A stretch of 64,000 bases of DNA, from assembly GCA_027186245.1 (NCBI GenBank), contig CP114496.1:8458001-8522000 (forward strand). The letters are read 5' to 3'. Both the position numbers and the translations under genes were made by a program. This document shows positions 36,753 through 49,902 of this stretch, one piece after another (position 1 is the first letter of the stretch; each line of letters starts with the position of its first letter). The notes under the pieces were generated by a model that saw nothing but the letters and a program-made list of their open reading frames with translations, searched no databases and had not been told where the DNA came from. This DNA is from Coriaria nepalensis. Its lineage: Eukaryota > Streptophyta > Magnoliopsida > Cucurbitales > Coriariaceae.

Positions 36753-39015
36753 GACAAGGTGAAAAGGAGAAGATAGTGTAATAGATAGTTATGATAATCA
36801 ACACGTGTTATGCTAGGGAGATTTTAAGGTTAACTAGTGGATCATGTGCTAGTGTTATGCTAGGGAGAATTTGGTCTTAGGCTCGGTTATGATTGTATGG
36901 ATCGGATGGCGATGCCTTTTCATTAAAGAAGACAATTCTCTTGATTGTTAGGAAGATTTTCTCATGCATCCAGATAATGTGATACACTGCTCCTGCTAAA
37001 TAAAAGTAAGATTTTGGCGCAAACAGTGGATGAATTCAAAAGAGAAGCTACCTGGATTTAGTGGTTAGAAAACCATATTTTCTATGAAGTTGTAGATAAG
37101 ATAGAAAATGAGCAGAAATTTCAAAGAAGAATCATAGAGAATTTCCCTTTTCATTTTCCTTGACTTTATTCAACTTTCTCGGAAACCAAACAGAGACTAA
37201 ATATGGATAGATTCGGGAATACAATAATGAATAAACCATAAAGTACCTTGTATGAATTTGCTCATGAGTGATGAACCTCACTATGACATGGCGGAGAAAA
37301 CTCAATTATTCCCAGATCCAGACGTCTTTCTCAGAATCGCCTTCATACTTACCTAAATCCAATCTGAAAATCGAAAATGAAACGCTAGAGAGAGCGAGAG
37401 AGAGAGAGAGAAGGTGAAGATGACTGACATTTTCAAATGCGGCTGGACGGAAACGCATACGTAACACAATGATTATGCTGAAGATGAAAGATAAACAGAT
37501 AGTAAGAGTCTTCTTCCTCCTCTTCTCGAAACTTCCTGTTCCTTTCTCCTGTTCAAACTAAGCCTGCGCAATCAAACGCTGTAAATTAAATTCGAAATTC
37601 ATGTCACTCTCAGTCACAGATACGTCAATCTAGTCACCGTTTGGATGAAATTGCCTGAGAGGAGGAGAGAAATTCTAGGTTTGTGCAGATAACTAGAAAG
37701 AAATTCAATTCACGGTCGTTATTCGGCGTTGGGGGCGGCGAAGCGGTGGTTGAATTATTTACTAAAAGCACCTTAAACTTTGCTGGATATTTATGACGGC
37801 AATTGGCCCCATCAATAACGGACAACTTGATTACAGATCGCGGATCGGGCGTGTTTCGGCCTATGACACGACGTCGTTTAGCTGTAGTAAAGACTGTGTA
37901 GCACTAGTAGCCAATACTGACAATTTCCACATGGCTTCTATCAATCTTGTACAGAAAGATATTGGCATATTGCCATCCAGCTGGCTTGCTAGCGAAACAC
38001 TTTACATTTATAAAACAAGTCTTTTCTTTTTAACGAGGTAATATTTATATAATTTAAATTTTTGATACAATTTATTAAATATTTTTAAAAATTATCTTAT
38101 TAATTAATTATATTATAAAGCAATAATTATTCTTTCTAATAATAATAATAATAATAATAATAATAAGGTACGAATATTCAATTTTAATCTTATAAGTACA
38201 TTTTTATTAATAATGAAAATATATCAATTAAATGATTCTAAGTTACTTTATTTCTTTTTGTCCATGTTGTAAATTAATAAGGGAATAATATAAATGACAT
38301 TAATATTATTTATTAATAATATTAATAATTGAATCGATTATTAAAATTAATTTATAATAAATTCAGATAATTTAAAATATATAAAATTAGGACTAAATTC
38401 AACCTCAACAATTAATTGATATAATTGACTAGCTGGCTTAGTAGCATAAGACTAGAGATTTAGTATTGGTTTAGTATATTGTCTTTGTTTTAATGCTCTT
38501 AATTATTTTGTCGTGTTAGCAATAAAACTATCATAAACGACGAAGAACGCCAGGTCTGTACGAGCATTCCAGCGTATAATAAGAGCACTTGTGGCTATAC
38601 GCTAAAAAACTAAAAAAGGTAATATTCTTTTTGAAATTTGTGCATAGTGCTGCAGCAGTCAGGTTGTCAATGTTACGGTGAACATTCATTAACTTAGGAA
38701 CAAATTTAATGGAGTGGATTTCATCATTGTTCCCACACCTTTTTTTTTGTTTGTCGTAAATCTCAGTTATTTATGATAGTTTAATGTAATGGATAAAGTA
38801 ATGATTTCATATAAGAAAAATTAAAAATTTGATTCTATTTAAATATAATTAATTTAATTTTAAATATAATTAATTTATAATTTATATTGGATTATGTTTT
38901 CTTTTTAATTTTCTTTATAATTATGGTCTTTTTTTCTTATTTTCTTTAAATTTGGATGATGGTAGTTGATATTTTAATTTATATATTTTTCTATCATTTA
39001 CCTAATCAAATAGAA
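36753..39015. other. Gene-free spacer with AAT microsatellite
   Basis: No supported gene. It contains a (GA)n tract near 37390-37412, a perfect (AAT)n run at about 38140-38167, and the CACGACGTCGTTTAG palindrome core near 37867. On the minus strand around 37330-37380 a GTAAGT donor follows a short open stretch, but nothing joins it. Confidence 0.5.
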
Positions 39016-39890
39016 TGTTTCTATCATTGATCTATCCGACATAAAATTAAATTGATTTTTTAATACAGTGGTATTGCAATATTATGTTTCCATGATTCTA
39101 ACATTTTTCTAATATCTAAAATCATATAAAAGAGCTTAGTCAATTATTGAATCCCAACTTTTCCCAAAACTTTTACACCTTAATTGATATCTCATCCGGT
39201 CTAACTGTTTTTTCCGATTTCATCCACTATGATGTCTCTCTTTCTTCCTTAGCACTAACTTTACGATGAAATGCTAAATACCTCCCTTCATGCATCTCAT
39301 GTCTCTTTATACTTATTAATTCCTTTGCATTTGTCTCATTTAGTAGGTTCTCAAAGTAATTTATCTATCTACCTAAAATAATTTTATCTTGCATTAAAAA
39401 AACTCTATTATCTTCATGTTTAACACACCTAACATGACTCAAGTTTTTAGTTTTCTGATCTTTGACTTTCGTTATCTTGAAGATATATTTATCTCCTTCT
39501 TTTATACCTAACTTATTATACAAATTATCATACACTCGACTCTTAGCATTTCATACAACTTTACTAAGGTCTTTTAGCTTGTTTATACAGCTCTTATGAC
39601 ATTTGATCTATACCTATTTGCCAATTTTTGAACTGCATTTTTATTTCCCTAATGGCTTGTTGCACTTCATTGTTTCACCACCATGTGTCCTTGTCATGTC
39701 CTTCACTTCTTTTAGCCTCTCCAAATACTTTCCTCGCCCAACTTTTTATTTGATTAGTTATGTATTCAAAAACTCAGAAATATCAATCTTATTATTATGT
39801 CTTACGTTCTCACATCTTTCTAAAACTAAATGACTATCTACTATCTTATTTTTTAAAATATGGCATATATCTCCATTCATAATTCAATAT
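39016..39890 (-). mobile_element. Decayed non-LTR (LINE-type) retrotransposon fragment, reverse transcriptase region
   Basis: Read on the minus strand from about 39790 downward, broken frames give SWARKVFGEAKRS, then W-NNEVQQAIREIK, ELYKQAKR, SRVYDNLYNKLGIKEGDKYI, KITKVKDQKTKNLSHVRCVK, HEDNRVFLMQDKI, INYFENLLNE, and at lower coordinates VDEIGKNS, GVKVLGKVGIQ, LTKLFYMILDIRKMLESWKH. This order (WW-NEEVQ, AYDDLYxxLGTKEGEKDIYK, VRCIKDEDxxVLVKD, W..YFxxLFNE, then the first RT blocks) matches plant LINE ORF2-type polyproteins between endonuclease and RT. Many stops and frameshifts make it long dead. No 5' end, poly-A tail or target-site duplication was identified. Confidence 0.8.
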
Positions 39891-40424
39891 TTAATTATCG
39901 AACTAATCTAACTTTTTGAAAATGAGTGTATGAATGAGAAGTATCGCTCGTATGAATATGTAGATCGCTCCTTCTTAATATGAAGCTAAAAGATTCATAA
40001 AATCATACCGATCGGTAGTATGAACACGAGAGAGTCATTTGATACTTCTCATTAGAAATCCTTAGTCACTATAATTAGAACGTGCTTGTGACTGGTCAAA
40101 TGGACCCAATATTGTCTTAATCTTACTTTTTCTATGAAGAGGCGTGTGTGCGCAGCGTGGCATGCCTGCTTTTGGATTAAAGAAAAAGCAGCTTTCTTTT
40201 GCTCAAAGATGCTTTTCTTTTCTCCTCTCACTCTTTTAACCGTTTGTTTTTATTGCACTCTTAATTTTTGGTAACATGGAATAATCCCTCGGCTTTATAT
40301 AGTATAATTATGAATATACAGATAGAATCAGAACGATACCTCTTCACCATGTATTCTTCTTCTTCTTCATCATCTTCTTTCATTTCTATCACAAGCAGCT
40401 TTTAATTTGCATTTCAGTTCAGCC

Positions 40425-42127
40425 ATGGAAGACGAAGCATCAGAGAAGCAGCAGCAGCAGCAGCACTATTACTATCCACTACCAGATTCAGATACTTCAG
40501 GTAAAAAGAAGAAGGTAATGAGCGGTGAAGATGAAGATGATGGCTCTCGAAATCATACCGTACTTACGGAGGAGGAAGCTCCTGTTCGTGTAAAATCTCA
40601 TCGTCTTAATAGATACGCACTTGCCGGCGCCATTTTAGCTTCTACCAACTCCATTCTCTTAGGCTACGGTGAGTTAATTCCATTACTCTTCTCCATCGAT
40701 CTGCATATAATAACTTCATTTATTCGTTTTTTGTGAACTAAAAAATCAACCAGCATGAATGTATAAATGTGAATTCTTCAGATATTGGAGTTATGAGTGG
40801 GGCTGTGCTTTATATCCGAGAGGATCTCGAGATCACTACCACGCAAGTAGAAATTCTTGTAGGTTCGTTAAACGTATGTTCTCTAATCGGCTCACTCGCC
40901 GCCGGTAAAACCTCCGATTCAATCGGCCGCCGCTACACCATAATCCTCGCCGCAACAACTTTTCTAATCGGCTCCCTCTTCATGGGACTAGCACCGACAT
41001 TCTCCTTCCTCATCGCCGGCCGTTTAGTCGCCGGTATCGGCGTCGGCTTCTCCCTCATGATCGCGCCGGTCTACATCGCAGAGCTCTCTCCAGCTCTCAC
41101 TCGCGGATTCCTCACCTCCTTACCTGAAGTCTTCATCAACGTCGGCATTCTTCTCGGCTACATCTCAAATTACTCTCTAGCAAGCCTTCCGATCTTTATC
41201 AACTGGAGGTTAATGCTCGGACTCGCCGCTCTACCGGCGATCGTCGTTGTGATCGGAGTTCTATCCATGCCGGAGTCACCTCGCTGGCTCGCCATGAAAG
41301 GCCGTGTAGAAGAAGCCAGACAGGTTCTTCGCAAAACCTCGGAAACAAATCAAGAAGCAGAGATTCGACTGAAAGAAATCGTCAAAGCTTCTGCTGCTTC
41401 TTCACCATTGTTGCCTCGAGATCCAGCTTCTTCTTCGAGCTCCTGCCATGGCGATGGAGTCTGGAAAGAGCTGATAATATGTCCCACACCATCCGTTCGA
41501 CGAATTGTCATAGCGGCAGTTGGAGTTAATTTCTTCATGCAAGCATCTGGAAACGACGCCGTTGTGTACTACAGTCCAGAAGTGTTTAGAGACGCAGGGA
41601 TTCATAACAAGAAACAGCTCGTCGGAGTTACAGTGATAATGGGAATAGTGAAGACCTTCTTCGTCTTGTTATCGGCTTTGTTCTTGGACCGGTTCGGTAG
41701 ACGGCCCCTTTTGTTATTGGGCTCAGTTGGGATGGCGGTTTCGTTAGCTGGGCTTGGGCTTGGGTCTAAGTTTCTCGAGTATTCAAACTCTAGTCCTACT
41801 TGGGCAATTGTGTTGTGCGTTGTGGCTGTTTGTGCGGCTCTCTCGTTTTTCTCCATTGGGCTTGGGCCGATCACTTGGGTTTACTCGTCGGAGATATTTC
41901 CGTCGAGGTTAAGGGCCCAAGGTTCTAGCTTGGCCATATCGGTGAATAGGTTGGTGAGTGGATTAGTGGCGATGACGTTTTTGAGTATTTCTAAAGAGAT
42001 TTCGTTTGGAGGGACGTTTTTTGCCCTCGCCGGAGTTATGACAATAGCCACCGTTTTCTTTTACTTCTTCTTGCCGGAGACGAAAGGGAAGAGCTTGGAA
42101 GAGATCGGGGCTCTGTTTGAGGATTGA
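40425..42127 (+). CDS. PLT: Polyol/monosaccharide transporter (PLT/PMT, major facilitator superfamily)
   Basis: Two exons, 40425-40668 and 40782-42127, join in phase to 529 residues. The intron sits within the codon before DIGVMSGA, as is usual in this family. The N-terminal cytosolic part carries a His/Gln run. Twelve TM segments are expected. Sugar-porter signatures are intact: DSIGRRYT (loop 2-3), GRLVAGIGVGFSLMIAPVYI, PESPRWL after TM6, DRFGRRPLL (loop 8-9) and PETKGKSLEEIGALFED at the end. Plant PLTs are plasma-membrane H+ symporters for linear polyols, myo-inositol and some hexoses. The ATG chosen follows a pyrimidine-rich leader and gives MEDEASEKQQQ; no closer in-frame ATG fits. Confidence 0.95.
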
Positions 42128-44510
42128 AACTGCATGAGAGAATAATCATAAGATCAATCCACTCAGTACAAAAGTGAAAATCTTATAACAGGTGAAAAAG
42201 GAAGTGGTTATGCATTTATCACAATGTAACATTATCACTGTTTTTTTTACTCGAGCACACGTCAACTACGTCGAGTATTTTTCACTTTATGGTTGTGTGA
42301 GTCAACGACACAATCATTGTCTTAGATATTAGATATGATATAAAAAGTAAGGAATGATAATAATGATCATGATTGTTGATATCCCTTATTTAAGTTGCTT
42401 AAGCGACCACTTCGGTGAAGATACTACACAAGTATGAAGATATTTAATTTATTAAGTGTCTATAAAACTATATATATACTAAATATTATTGTAGCATGTT
42501 TAATATGTATAATCTTATTTATAATTTATACATCATTTTCATCTCATGATTTACCTGTGAACTTAAATGAGTGATTCTTGGTCCACAAAGATAATAAGAA
42601 AAATGACAAAGTATGCTTAAGAGGAGTTTTTTCTCTATTAAAATGCTCTCATAAATGTATGGGACATATGATTATAAGTGGTCCACGAAATTATTTATAG
42701 ACTTAGTTTATGTAAATATTTTAAATAAATTTTAAAAAATATATACATATATATATTGAAAATGTATCAATGCATTATTCATCTACACCTATGAGTATTT
42801 GTAGGATGTAGACTAGTACATGAGGGGTGAGAGGACTGAAGCAAGTGTTTCGTTTTCTGCAATCAAAGGACATAGAGTCAAATCTTTGTAAAAGCTAGTT
42901 AGGATAAGCACAAGGAAAAAATATATTTATATATATAAGAAGAAATGCATATGGCATATGGCATATGCAATCAATCCCACATTCACACCTCTATTACTAA
43001 TTAATTGCATCCTAAGTGTTATAATTTGCAATAAAAAAACACGATGCAATTGAAAATTTTATAAGCAAGCTACCTACCAAGTAAAAAGAGACAACAGTCC
43101 ATGAAATAGATACGTGTATCACATCTCACCCAAATGCAAATAATCCAAATGTATAATACTACACCCCTTTTTGAGAACCCCCAAATCATTTTTGAAAATT
43201 TTCAGAGCCTATTAGAATCATAACGACCAAATGGATAAAGTCAAGTGGAAGCAAAATCTAAGGAAGTGGGTCGGAAATCCAATGCCTTCTTCTTGTCATC
43301 CAGTGAAAATTTCAACTTGATTGAAAAAAGAAAAAAGAAAAAGGCGAATTCCAAATTTCCACCTACACTAAAATGACCATTAGCTCTTGTTTGTATATAT
43401 ATATGTATAGTGAAAGCCTGAAGGGCAAGAGCTGTAAGAGTTTGAAGCGTTTAGAAATTTTGTTGTGTTTTTAAGTTGTTTGGAAGCTTCTAAGACTTTG
43501 CGATGCTCTTCAGAAGGGAGAGGAATACGTGAGAGACATCCAACTTTTTAGGGAAATGGGTTAAAAATCGGGAGTAGAATCATGAAAATTCAGGATTTGG
43601 CTTGACCTTATGAGTACGATTCACTTATTTGTCTTTTCGGCATTGTACTAGTTGGATCAAACACCAACGTATGGAGAAGTAGTAATAGTAATATTTTTTT
43701 ACTTTATTATTATTTTTAAATGAATTAGAGATGGAAACTATGAAAATTTGAATTTAAATGGCAAAGAGTGGAAGACATGTCAATGATAGTTGAGTATTTT
43801 ATTTTTCATTCTTATTTATTTTCAATTACCATTTCAAAGTTACATGATTTTTTGAGTAAAATTATTTTTATAAAATCAAATTATTTCAATATGAAATCGA
43901 TAAATATAATCAAAATTGATCCAGATAAAAAGTCAACTGCATTGATAATAATCATAGCATTAAGATATGGCGGCAAACATTAAATTTATAGTAATAAGAC
44001 TCACCTACCTGAATTCTAATTTTGCCCAAACATTGTTCTTTACGAGTGTAAATGACATCTTTTGAAATTTGCATTGAATAGCACCACATGCGACAATCAG
44101 GTAATAACAAAATGAAGTTATCTTTTTTATATTAATCTATTTTTAAGAGAAAGGGTAGCTCCTAATGGTTGGGCTTATAACCTATTATTGATATAATCAT
44201 ATGGTACGTATGTAGTACATGAAATATTAAAAAATATATATATATATATATAACAATAGGACCGTTCGTAGAATAGATAGTGACAGTTTTATAATGTCCA
44301 TAAAATTTTAGGGAAGATTCAAATCCGTAGGTCATACTTATATATGTTCATGTGTTTTAGAGTACATTTTAGAATATTGTAATTTTTAAATATTATTATT
44401 ATTATAAAGTGTGTTATTACAACAAGAGTCTAACTAGACGCCCTTTTTATTTTCCACTAAAACTTTCGTTTTAAAAAAGCACTTCCACTTTTTGGTTTCT
44501 CATGCATTTC
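42128..44510. other. Gene-free AT-rich spacer
   Basis: No coding signal was supported. There are short TA runs near 42735, 43395 and 44230. The last few hundred bases presumably hold the OFP promoter. Confidence 0.55.
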
Positions 44511-44513
44511 CCA

Positions 44514-44516
<3 letters not shown>

Positions 44517-44558
<42 letters not shown>
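44517..44558 (+). repeat. (CT)n microsatellite in OFP leader
   Basis: About 20 CT units lie roughly 40 bases before the OFP start. An upstream ATG at 44502 opens a frame that passes through the repeat as Leu-Ser dipeptides and is in frame with the OFP start. Confidence 0.9.
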
Positions 44559-44561
<3 letters not shown>

Positions 44562-44597
44562 AAACACCAAGGTATCCTCTCTCTAAAACCGTGTTCA

Positions 44598-45557
44598 ATG
44601 GAAAAGCGATTCAAGCTACGACTCTCTCGCTTCTTCCACTCATCTTTCTCCTCCTGCAACCGCTCTCGTGACCTTTCCGATATAGTCGAAAAGGCCGTCT
44701 TCCTCCCTCAAAACCACGGAAACTTCCACTTAATCGAACCGGTCTCACCTAAAACCCGACCCTTGCCCTCCATTTGCAGACCGGCCGGTCCGTCTGAAAC
44801 GGCCGGAAGCCTCATATGCTCTCGCCATCTAAACCTAATGCTTCCTAGACGTAGAGTTTCAGAATCGCATTCTCCTTTTATCAACGTCAATGGCCGAAAT
44901 TGCCATCACACCTCTCCGATTTCGCCTTTGAAGACGTTCTACCAGCTCGACAAGGTTCCAGAGCAGAACAGGCAAAGCAAGAAGAAATCGAAAAACAAGA
45001 AGAAGAAGAAGAAAAAGAAGAAGACGTACAGAGAAACGACGTCGCCGTTTTGTCCTTTCAGCTCATCATCAATGGATACGTATTTCTCAGGTACGTGGTG
45101 GAGCAGCAGCGACGACGAAGAAGAAGACTATAAGAGAGATTACTACGAAACAGAGACTCTCTTCTCTTCCAAAAGCCTCTCTCTCTCCTCCGATTCCTCC
45201 GAGTCTCGTCTCCGGAACCGGCGGCGCCACCACCACCGCTATCGCCGAGAAAATCAAGTCGCTGTACCGATATCAGATTCAAAACCTGCAGAAGAAGAGA
45301 GCACCGACGTGGATCTGTTTCCATTACAGGGTAAAGTGAAGGATAGTTTTGCGATGGTGAAGAAATCGAGCGATCCTTACAACGATTTCAGAGTTTCAAT
45401 GGTGGAAATGATCGTCGAGAAACAGATATTCGCAGCTAAGGATCTGGAGCAGCTTTTGCAGTGCTTTCTCTCGTTGAATTCAGAACGCCATCATAGAGTC
45501 ATCGTTGAGGTCTTCACTGAGATCTGGGAAGCTTTGTTTATAGATTGGGGCTCGTAA
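44598..45557 (+). CDS. OFP: OVATE family protein (OFP transcriptional repressor)
   Basis: Single exon, 319 residues from the ATG at 44598 (MEKRFKLRLSRFFHSSFSSC), the usual OFP opening with basic/hydrophobic residues. The middle has a Lys run (KSKNKKKKKKKKK, encoded by AAG repeats) and acidic/Ser-rich stretches. The C-terminal OVATE domain (about 253-315) reads SSDPYNDFRVSMVEMIVEKQ, then LEQLLQCFLSLNSERHHRVI and VEVFTEIWEALF. OFPs are nuclear/cytoplasmic repressors acting with TALE homeodomain and TRM proteins on organ shape. Intronless structure is normal for the family. An in-frame upstream ATG at 44502 would add 32 residues through the CT repeat; I prefer the downstream start because the family begins there. 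Closest subgroup OFP7/8-like is inference. Confidence 0.93.
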   Translation: MEKRFKLRLSRFFHSSFSSCNRSRDLSDIVEKAVFLPQNHGNFHLIEPVSPKTRPLPSICRPAGPSETAGSLICSRHLNLMLPRRRVSESHSPFINVNGRNCHHTSPISPLKTFYQLDKVPEQNRQSKKKSKNKKKKKKKKKTYRETTSPFCPFSSSSMDTYFSGTWWSSSDDEEEDYKRDYYETETLFSSKSLSLSSDSSESRLRNRRRHHHRYRRENQVAVPISDSKPAEEESTDVDLFPLQGKVKDSFAMVKKSSDPYNDFRVSMVEMIVEKQIFAAKDLEQLLQCFLSLNSERHHRVIVEVFTEIWEALFIDWGS

Positions 45558-47058
45558 CTGATCGAAGAAGAAGATAAATTAGTTATTAGTAGGAAACTAT
45601 CTCCGGTTTCTTTTCTAGCTTTCTATTTTTATTTTTATTTTTATTTTTTAGTACGAAAAAAAGTTGTTAGGAGTTCTAACTTCATTTTTAGTTGGTATTA
45701 ATATGCATTATCTAATTTCTTTTTATTTTATTTATTTATTCCTTACCGCCTTCCTTATTTTTCTTGCTATTTTTTATTCTTCAAAAATAAGATTTCAAAT
45801 AAAATTATAGATATGATAATATTAAAATATCTAAAAATATATAATTAATTAATTAATTATATCAAATTATAATATAACGTTGTACTTTATTGAGACTAAA
45901 TATATTAAATATTTTCTAATAAAATTATCTTATTTTTAATACTTTTGTTTTGTAAGGTTAAGAACTTTAAATAAACTTTTTGAACCGTCGATAGGTGGAA
46001 GAAGGGGCTCTCTCTTTTTTATATGAATTGTGAAAAGATTGGCGAAGAAATCATCAACGTGAAAAAAAGTTGGTTTGACATTTGATTCCTTGCTAATTAT
46101 ATAAATTATAAATTATGAGGTATATAAAATTTACTAAATAAGAGTGAGTGTATATGAAATATTGAGCCAAGAAAATGTCACATTCAAACATTTAGTATCA
46201 AATTAGAAACAAAGATAAGCAAAAAGGCGGTTTGCTTTGTAGTTCAGAGCATATCCCAAAATTGATAAGTCAGTTACTAAACGCTAAATTGCTTGTTTCT
46301 TTCCAATCGAATCGAAACGTCGATTTCAAGCAGCTAATACGTCAAACATGGAATTTTCTTAAAAATTGCAAAATAATAAAATAATAATAAAAGTTTGATT
46401 TTATATACACTTTCTCTTAAATAATGCTTCTGAGCTCGATAGCTATGTGACCTTAATGGGCCTTTTTGTTTATGAAGGGGGCCCACAAAGTGCAATAATA
46501 ATAAATTGATTATTAATTTTTTTAAAAATGAATGGCCAGTGATAGGAAGAAAGCTGAGAAGTTATAAATCTTACAAAGCAGGCAGCAAAAAAGTAAGAGA
46601 CTTCTGGGGTTTGTGTTGGCAGTGATGACATTAAATATAATGCTGTTAAGATAACAGTGGTTACTGTCCAATTAGGTTTGGGCCCTTTTGCTTTGTTCTT
46701 CATTAATGGTGGTATGAGGCATTTTTTGGGTTCTTGAGCCCCCCAAAATATGTTTGTCATATACTCTCTCTCTCTCACAGTCTGCCCTTATGACAAAAGG
46801 TTTTTCACCTAAATTGCATTGGGTTTTTTTAGGGATGCAGAGAATTGGGCTTGGCCATTATTCTGTATATGTCAGATCAACAAAAGAGGAAGTTGTGAAA
46901 GAGAATTTGATAGGGTAGGGTAGGGTAGGGTAGGCATAAGTTTATGCCTCGACTGTAGTCCACGTCATTGGATTGCCAAACCTAATAATTTAAATTTTGT
47001 ATTCTAACTTTTTTTTTCTATTTTATTTTTATTTTAAGTACGTAATTTTATTAATTAT

Positions 47059-47108
<50 letters not shown>

Positions 47109-49211
47109 TCTTTCCTTTTATTGATATTATGTTATAATAACCAATCAAATCTGACCATACAAAACTAATATAATGATACGAATTTGACATGTATGAATTC
47201 GATCTAATAATTTGCGATAAGTTTTTTTCTATCTTAAAACTCTATGATGAGTTTAATGTGAATAAAATTTTAATTGATCTTTTTCTCTGATCTTTTGTTT
47301 TTTTCTTTTTATTTTTTTTTATTTTTTAATATATAATAAAATACATTATTATAGTATATCACATTTTCAAACACACACTATTTGAATTTTTGAAATTTTT
47401 TTTTATTTTAACATTAATTATCCAATGATTTAAATAAAAAATTATGTCAAGTACCAAAAATAATCTAAAAGGGTAAATACAAAGTGGGTCGATGGTCCGA
47501 GGCCTACCCATTGTCTACTTGGGCTGGCCAGTAGAGTGCATGAGGCCGTATCCCAATGGAATAGCCTTTATATTGCCGGCCTAGCCCGGTCAACACGTCT
47601 ACTATTATCATGCTTGTACCCTCAAACCATGGATGGGGGTAGGCTGGAGATATAGGGTCCACAAAATGCCTTTGAATGAGACTTGATTCCAAGCCACATG
47701 GCATGATATGATTGGCTATATCTTTCTATCACAGCAATATATTTGTATAATAAGGAAGTTGATTTAGTATTTATTTATTATTATTATTTATATACTAATA
47801 TATAAATCGTAAATAGATTCATAATTTTTTCTTTTATATATTATGTTAAAATTATTTTTAGATAAAGTTTATTTATTGTTCTTAGATTTAGTTCAATTTA
47901 TTTTTTTATACCGAGCTCTATTTTAAAATCGAGATATTTTTCTTTTTCTATATCGAGTTTTATTTATTATTTTAAACAAAGCTTCTTTATATTTTTTCAC
48001 ATACCGATTTTTTCATTTTCTTTTTAGACCGATAATTTTTTTTCTTCATTTTTAAACCGATATCTAATATAATATTTCTCGATACGAGGCTTGACTTATT
48101 ATATGTATTGAGTTATCGATATGTGATATTGGTTTGTGGTCTCAAATCGAGATCTCACAAGTCGGTCCCTCCATCTTAGTTATACTTACAAATCGATTAT
48201 CGATTTCTAAATGTATTTTTATTTGGACTAAGAACTCGGTTTAGACATATGGAATTTCATATGAGTTTTCACATATATATTAAATATCGGTTTCTAAATT
48301 TCATATTTAGATTACATATTTAAATCAGATGTTAATAACCATATTTTAGTTAATTTATATTTTATTATTTTTCTTTATCACATTATACTTTTTAAATTTT
48401 TTAGATCAAAATTAATGATCAAAATTTCATTAAAAAGATAAATAAAAAGAGAACAGGTAAAGACCGAATTCACTTTAACGGAACAAGCAGGGGAAACTGG
48501 TCTTTGGTCTCTGTCGAGCGACTCATCTTCCTTTTTGTTCTTGCACTCTTTATCCGGCAGCCAATGCGTAGCTAGACGTATATAATTGGTTAGTATTCAT
48601 GTAGTATTTAAAACGTAATTACTATTTTGGGATTAATACGTAGATTTAGACTTTTAGAACTATGCCCCGCTTAACAGCTAGTGAAATATAGCATGTGAGT
48701 AATAATAACTAATAAGGCTCATATAATTATAATTATAATTATAATTATAATTATATATTTAAAAATAAAAATAAAAACAAATTTATCGCAAATCGATACA
48801 AAACAGAAAAATAGTTCTTAAGACAGAATCCAATGAAACTAATACAAACTTTATCTCAGCAAAGACACTTTTTTAGTGGAATGTTTGCCTCTGCATTCCC
48901 ACTCCCACTTCGTGAATGATGATTTAAATATAATTTTTTTTTTTATAAATTATGTAGATTAAATAATTTTAATAGTAAATACTAAAATTAATTTTAAAAA
49001 ATTTGGTACATTATTAATTTTAATTATAAATATTATATATAATTAAAATAAATTAATCCAGTCAAAATTTACTTTATTAATTTATAATTTCTAAAAGAAA
49101 AAGGCGTACGGAAAATGTTATTAACATTCTTTTAAATTATTTTAAATAATTTATTCACATCATCTACCTTTATTCCTTTATTGTCATAATTATTGCATTA
49201 TTATTATTAAA

Positions 49212-49255
<44 letters not shown>

Positions 49256-49850
49256 TTTTTACTTTTCTCGATGCATTGATCCATATATACACAGCTAATC
49301 TATATAATAAGCTAGTGCGTGACTAACGGGTTCATTTGGTATGTATAAATATTAGCCTTTTCGAAATAAATATATACCAAATAAATAGTAAATTTTAACC
49401 CATTGATCATAAGAGTGAACTTATTATAGTTATAATACTTATAATATTAATTATATATGTAATTATAATGAATCGAGAACTATAGAATATGGGCCTAAAA
49501 ATCTTCTATTAACTTATTACTATTAGATTTAGAATTGTCATTATTTAGGTATGGTCATTATAAAGACAAAAAATGGAATATTAATGATAAGCAAATTACT
49601 TAGGAGAGATAGGTTGGATTAATGAATTAGAGAGCTTGATAGATTCAATCTTAACAACACACGTCCTTTCTCTACTCCTCTTCCTTTCCCTTCTGTCCGC
49701 TCCGTATAAAGAATAATTAGTAGTTAGTATTATGACCCTAAAAGTTGACAAAGGAGCGTTCTTGGGACAAAAAGGCGTTGAAGAGAAAGCTTGAGAGAAA
49801 AAAGTACTTAATTAAAGAAGCTTCATCAATGGTTCCTCCATTCATTCTCT
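45558..49850. other. Large gene-poor AT-rich spacer with several microsatellites
   Basis: It holds five TAGGG units at 46911-46934, a long (TA)n run at about 47059-47106, AATTAT tandem units at 48722-48755, and a T/A block with (TA)n at about 49209-49260. A minus-strand ORF at 46470-46778 and one at 47504-47704 are discussed under findings and rejections. No other gene signal was seen. Confidence 0.6.
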
Positions 49851-49861
49851 CTCTCTCTCGC

Positions 49862-49870
49862 AATATATAA
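49862..49870 (+). promoter_or_regulatory. TATA box of the small OVATE-like gene
   Basis: AATATATAAAG lies about 125 bases before the ATG at 49990. A start of transcription about 30 bases on would fall just before the hexamer repeat. Confidence 0.5.
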
Positions 49871-49902
49871 AGAGAGGATAGAGGAAGCCTAGCTTGATGA
49901 AA

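Noticed and set aside
39603..39833. Plus-strand 76-residue hydrophobic ORF
   Set aside because: Antisense to the LINE relic, whose minus-strand translation explains the sequence.
47504..47704. Minus-strand 66-residue ORF with less AT-rich composition
   Set aside because: No ATG-supported start with family similarity, no splice partners; possibly a transposon scrap, but unproven.
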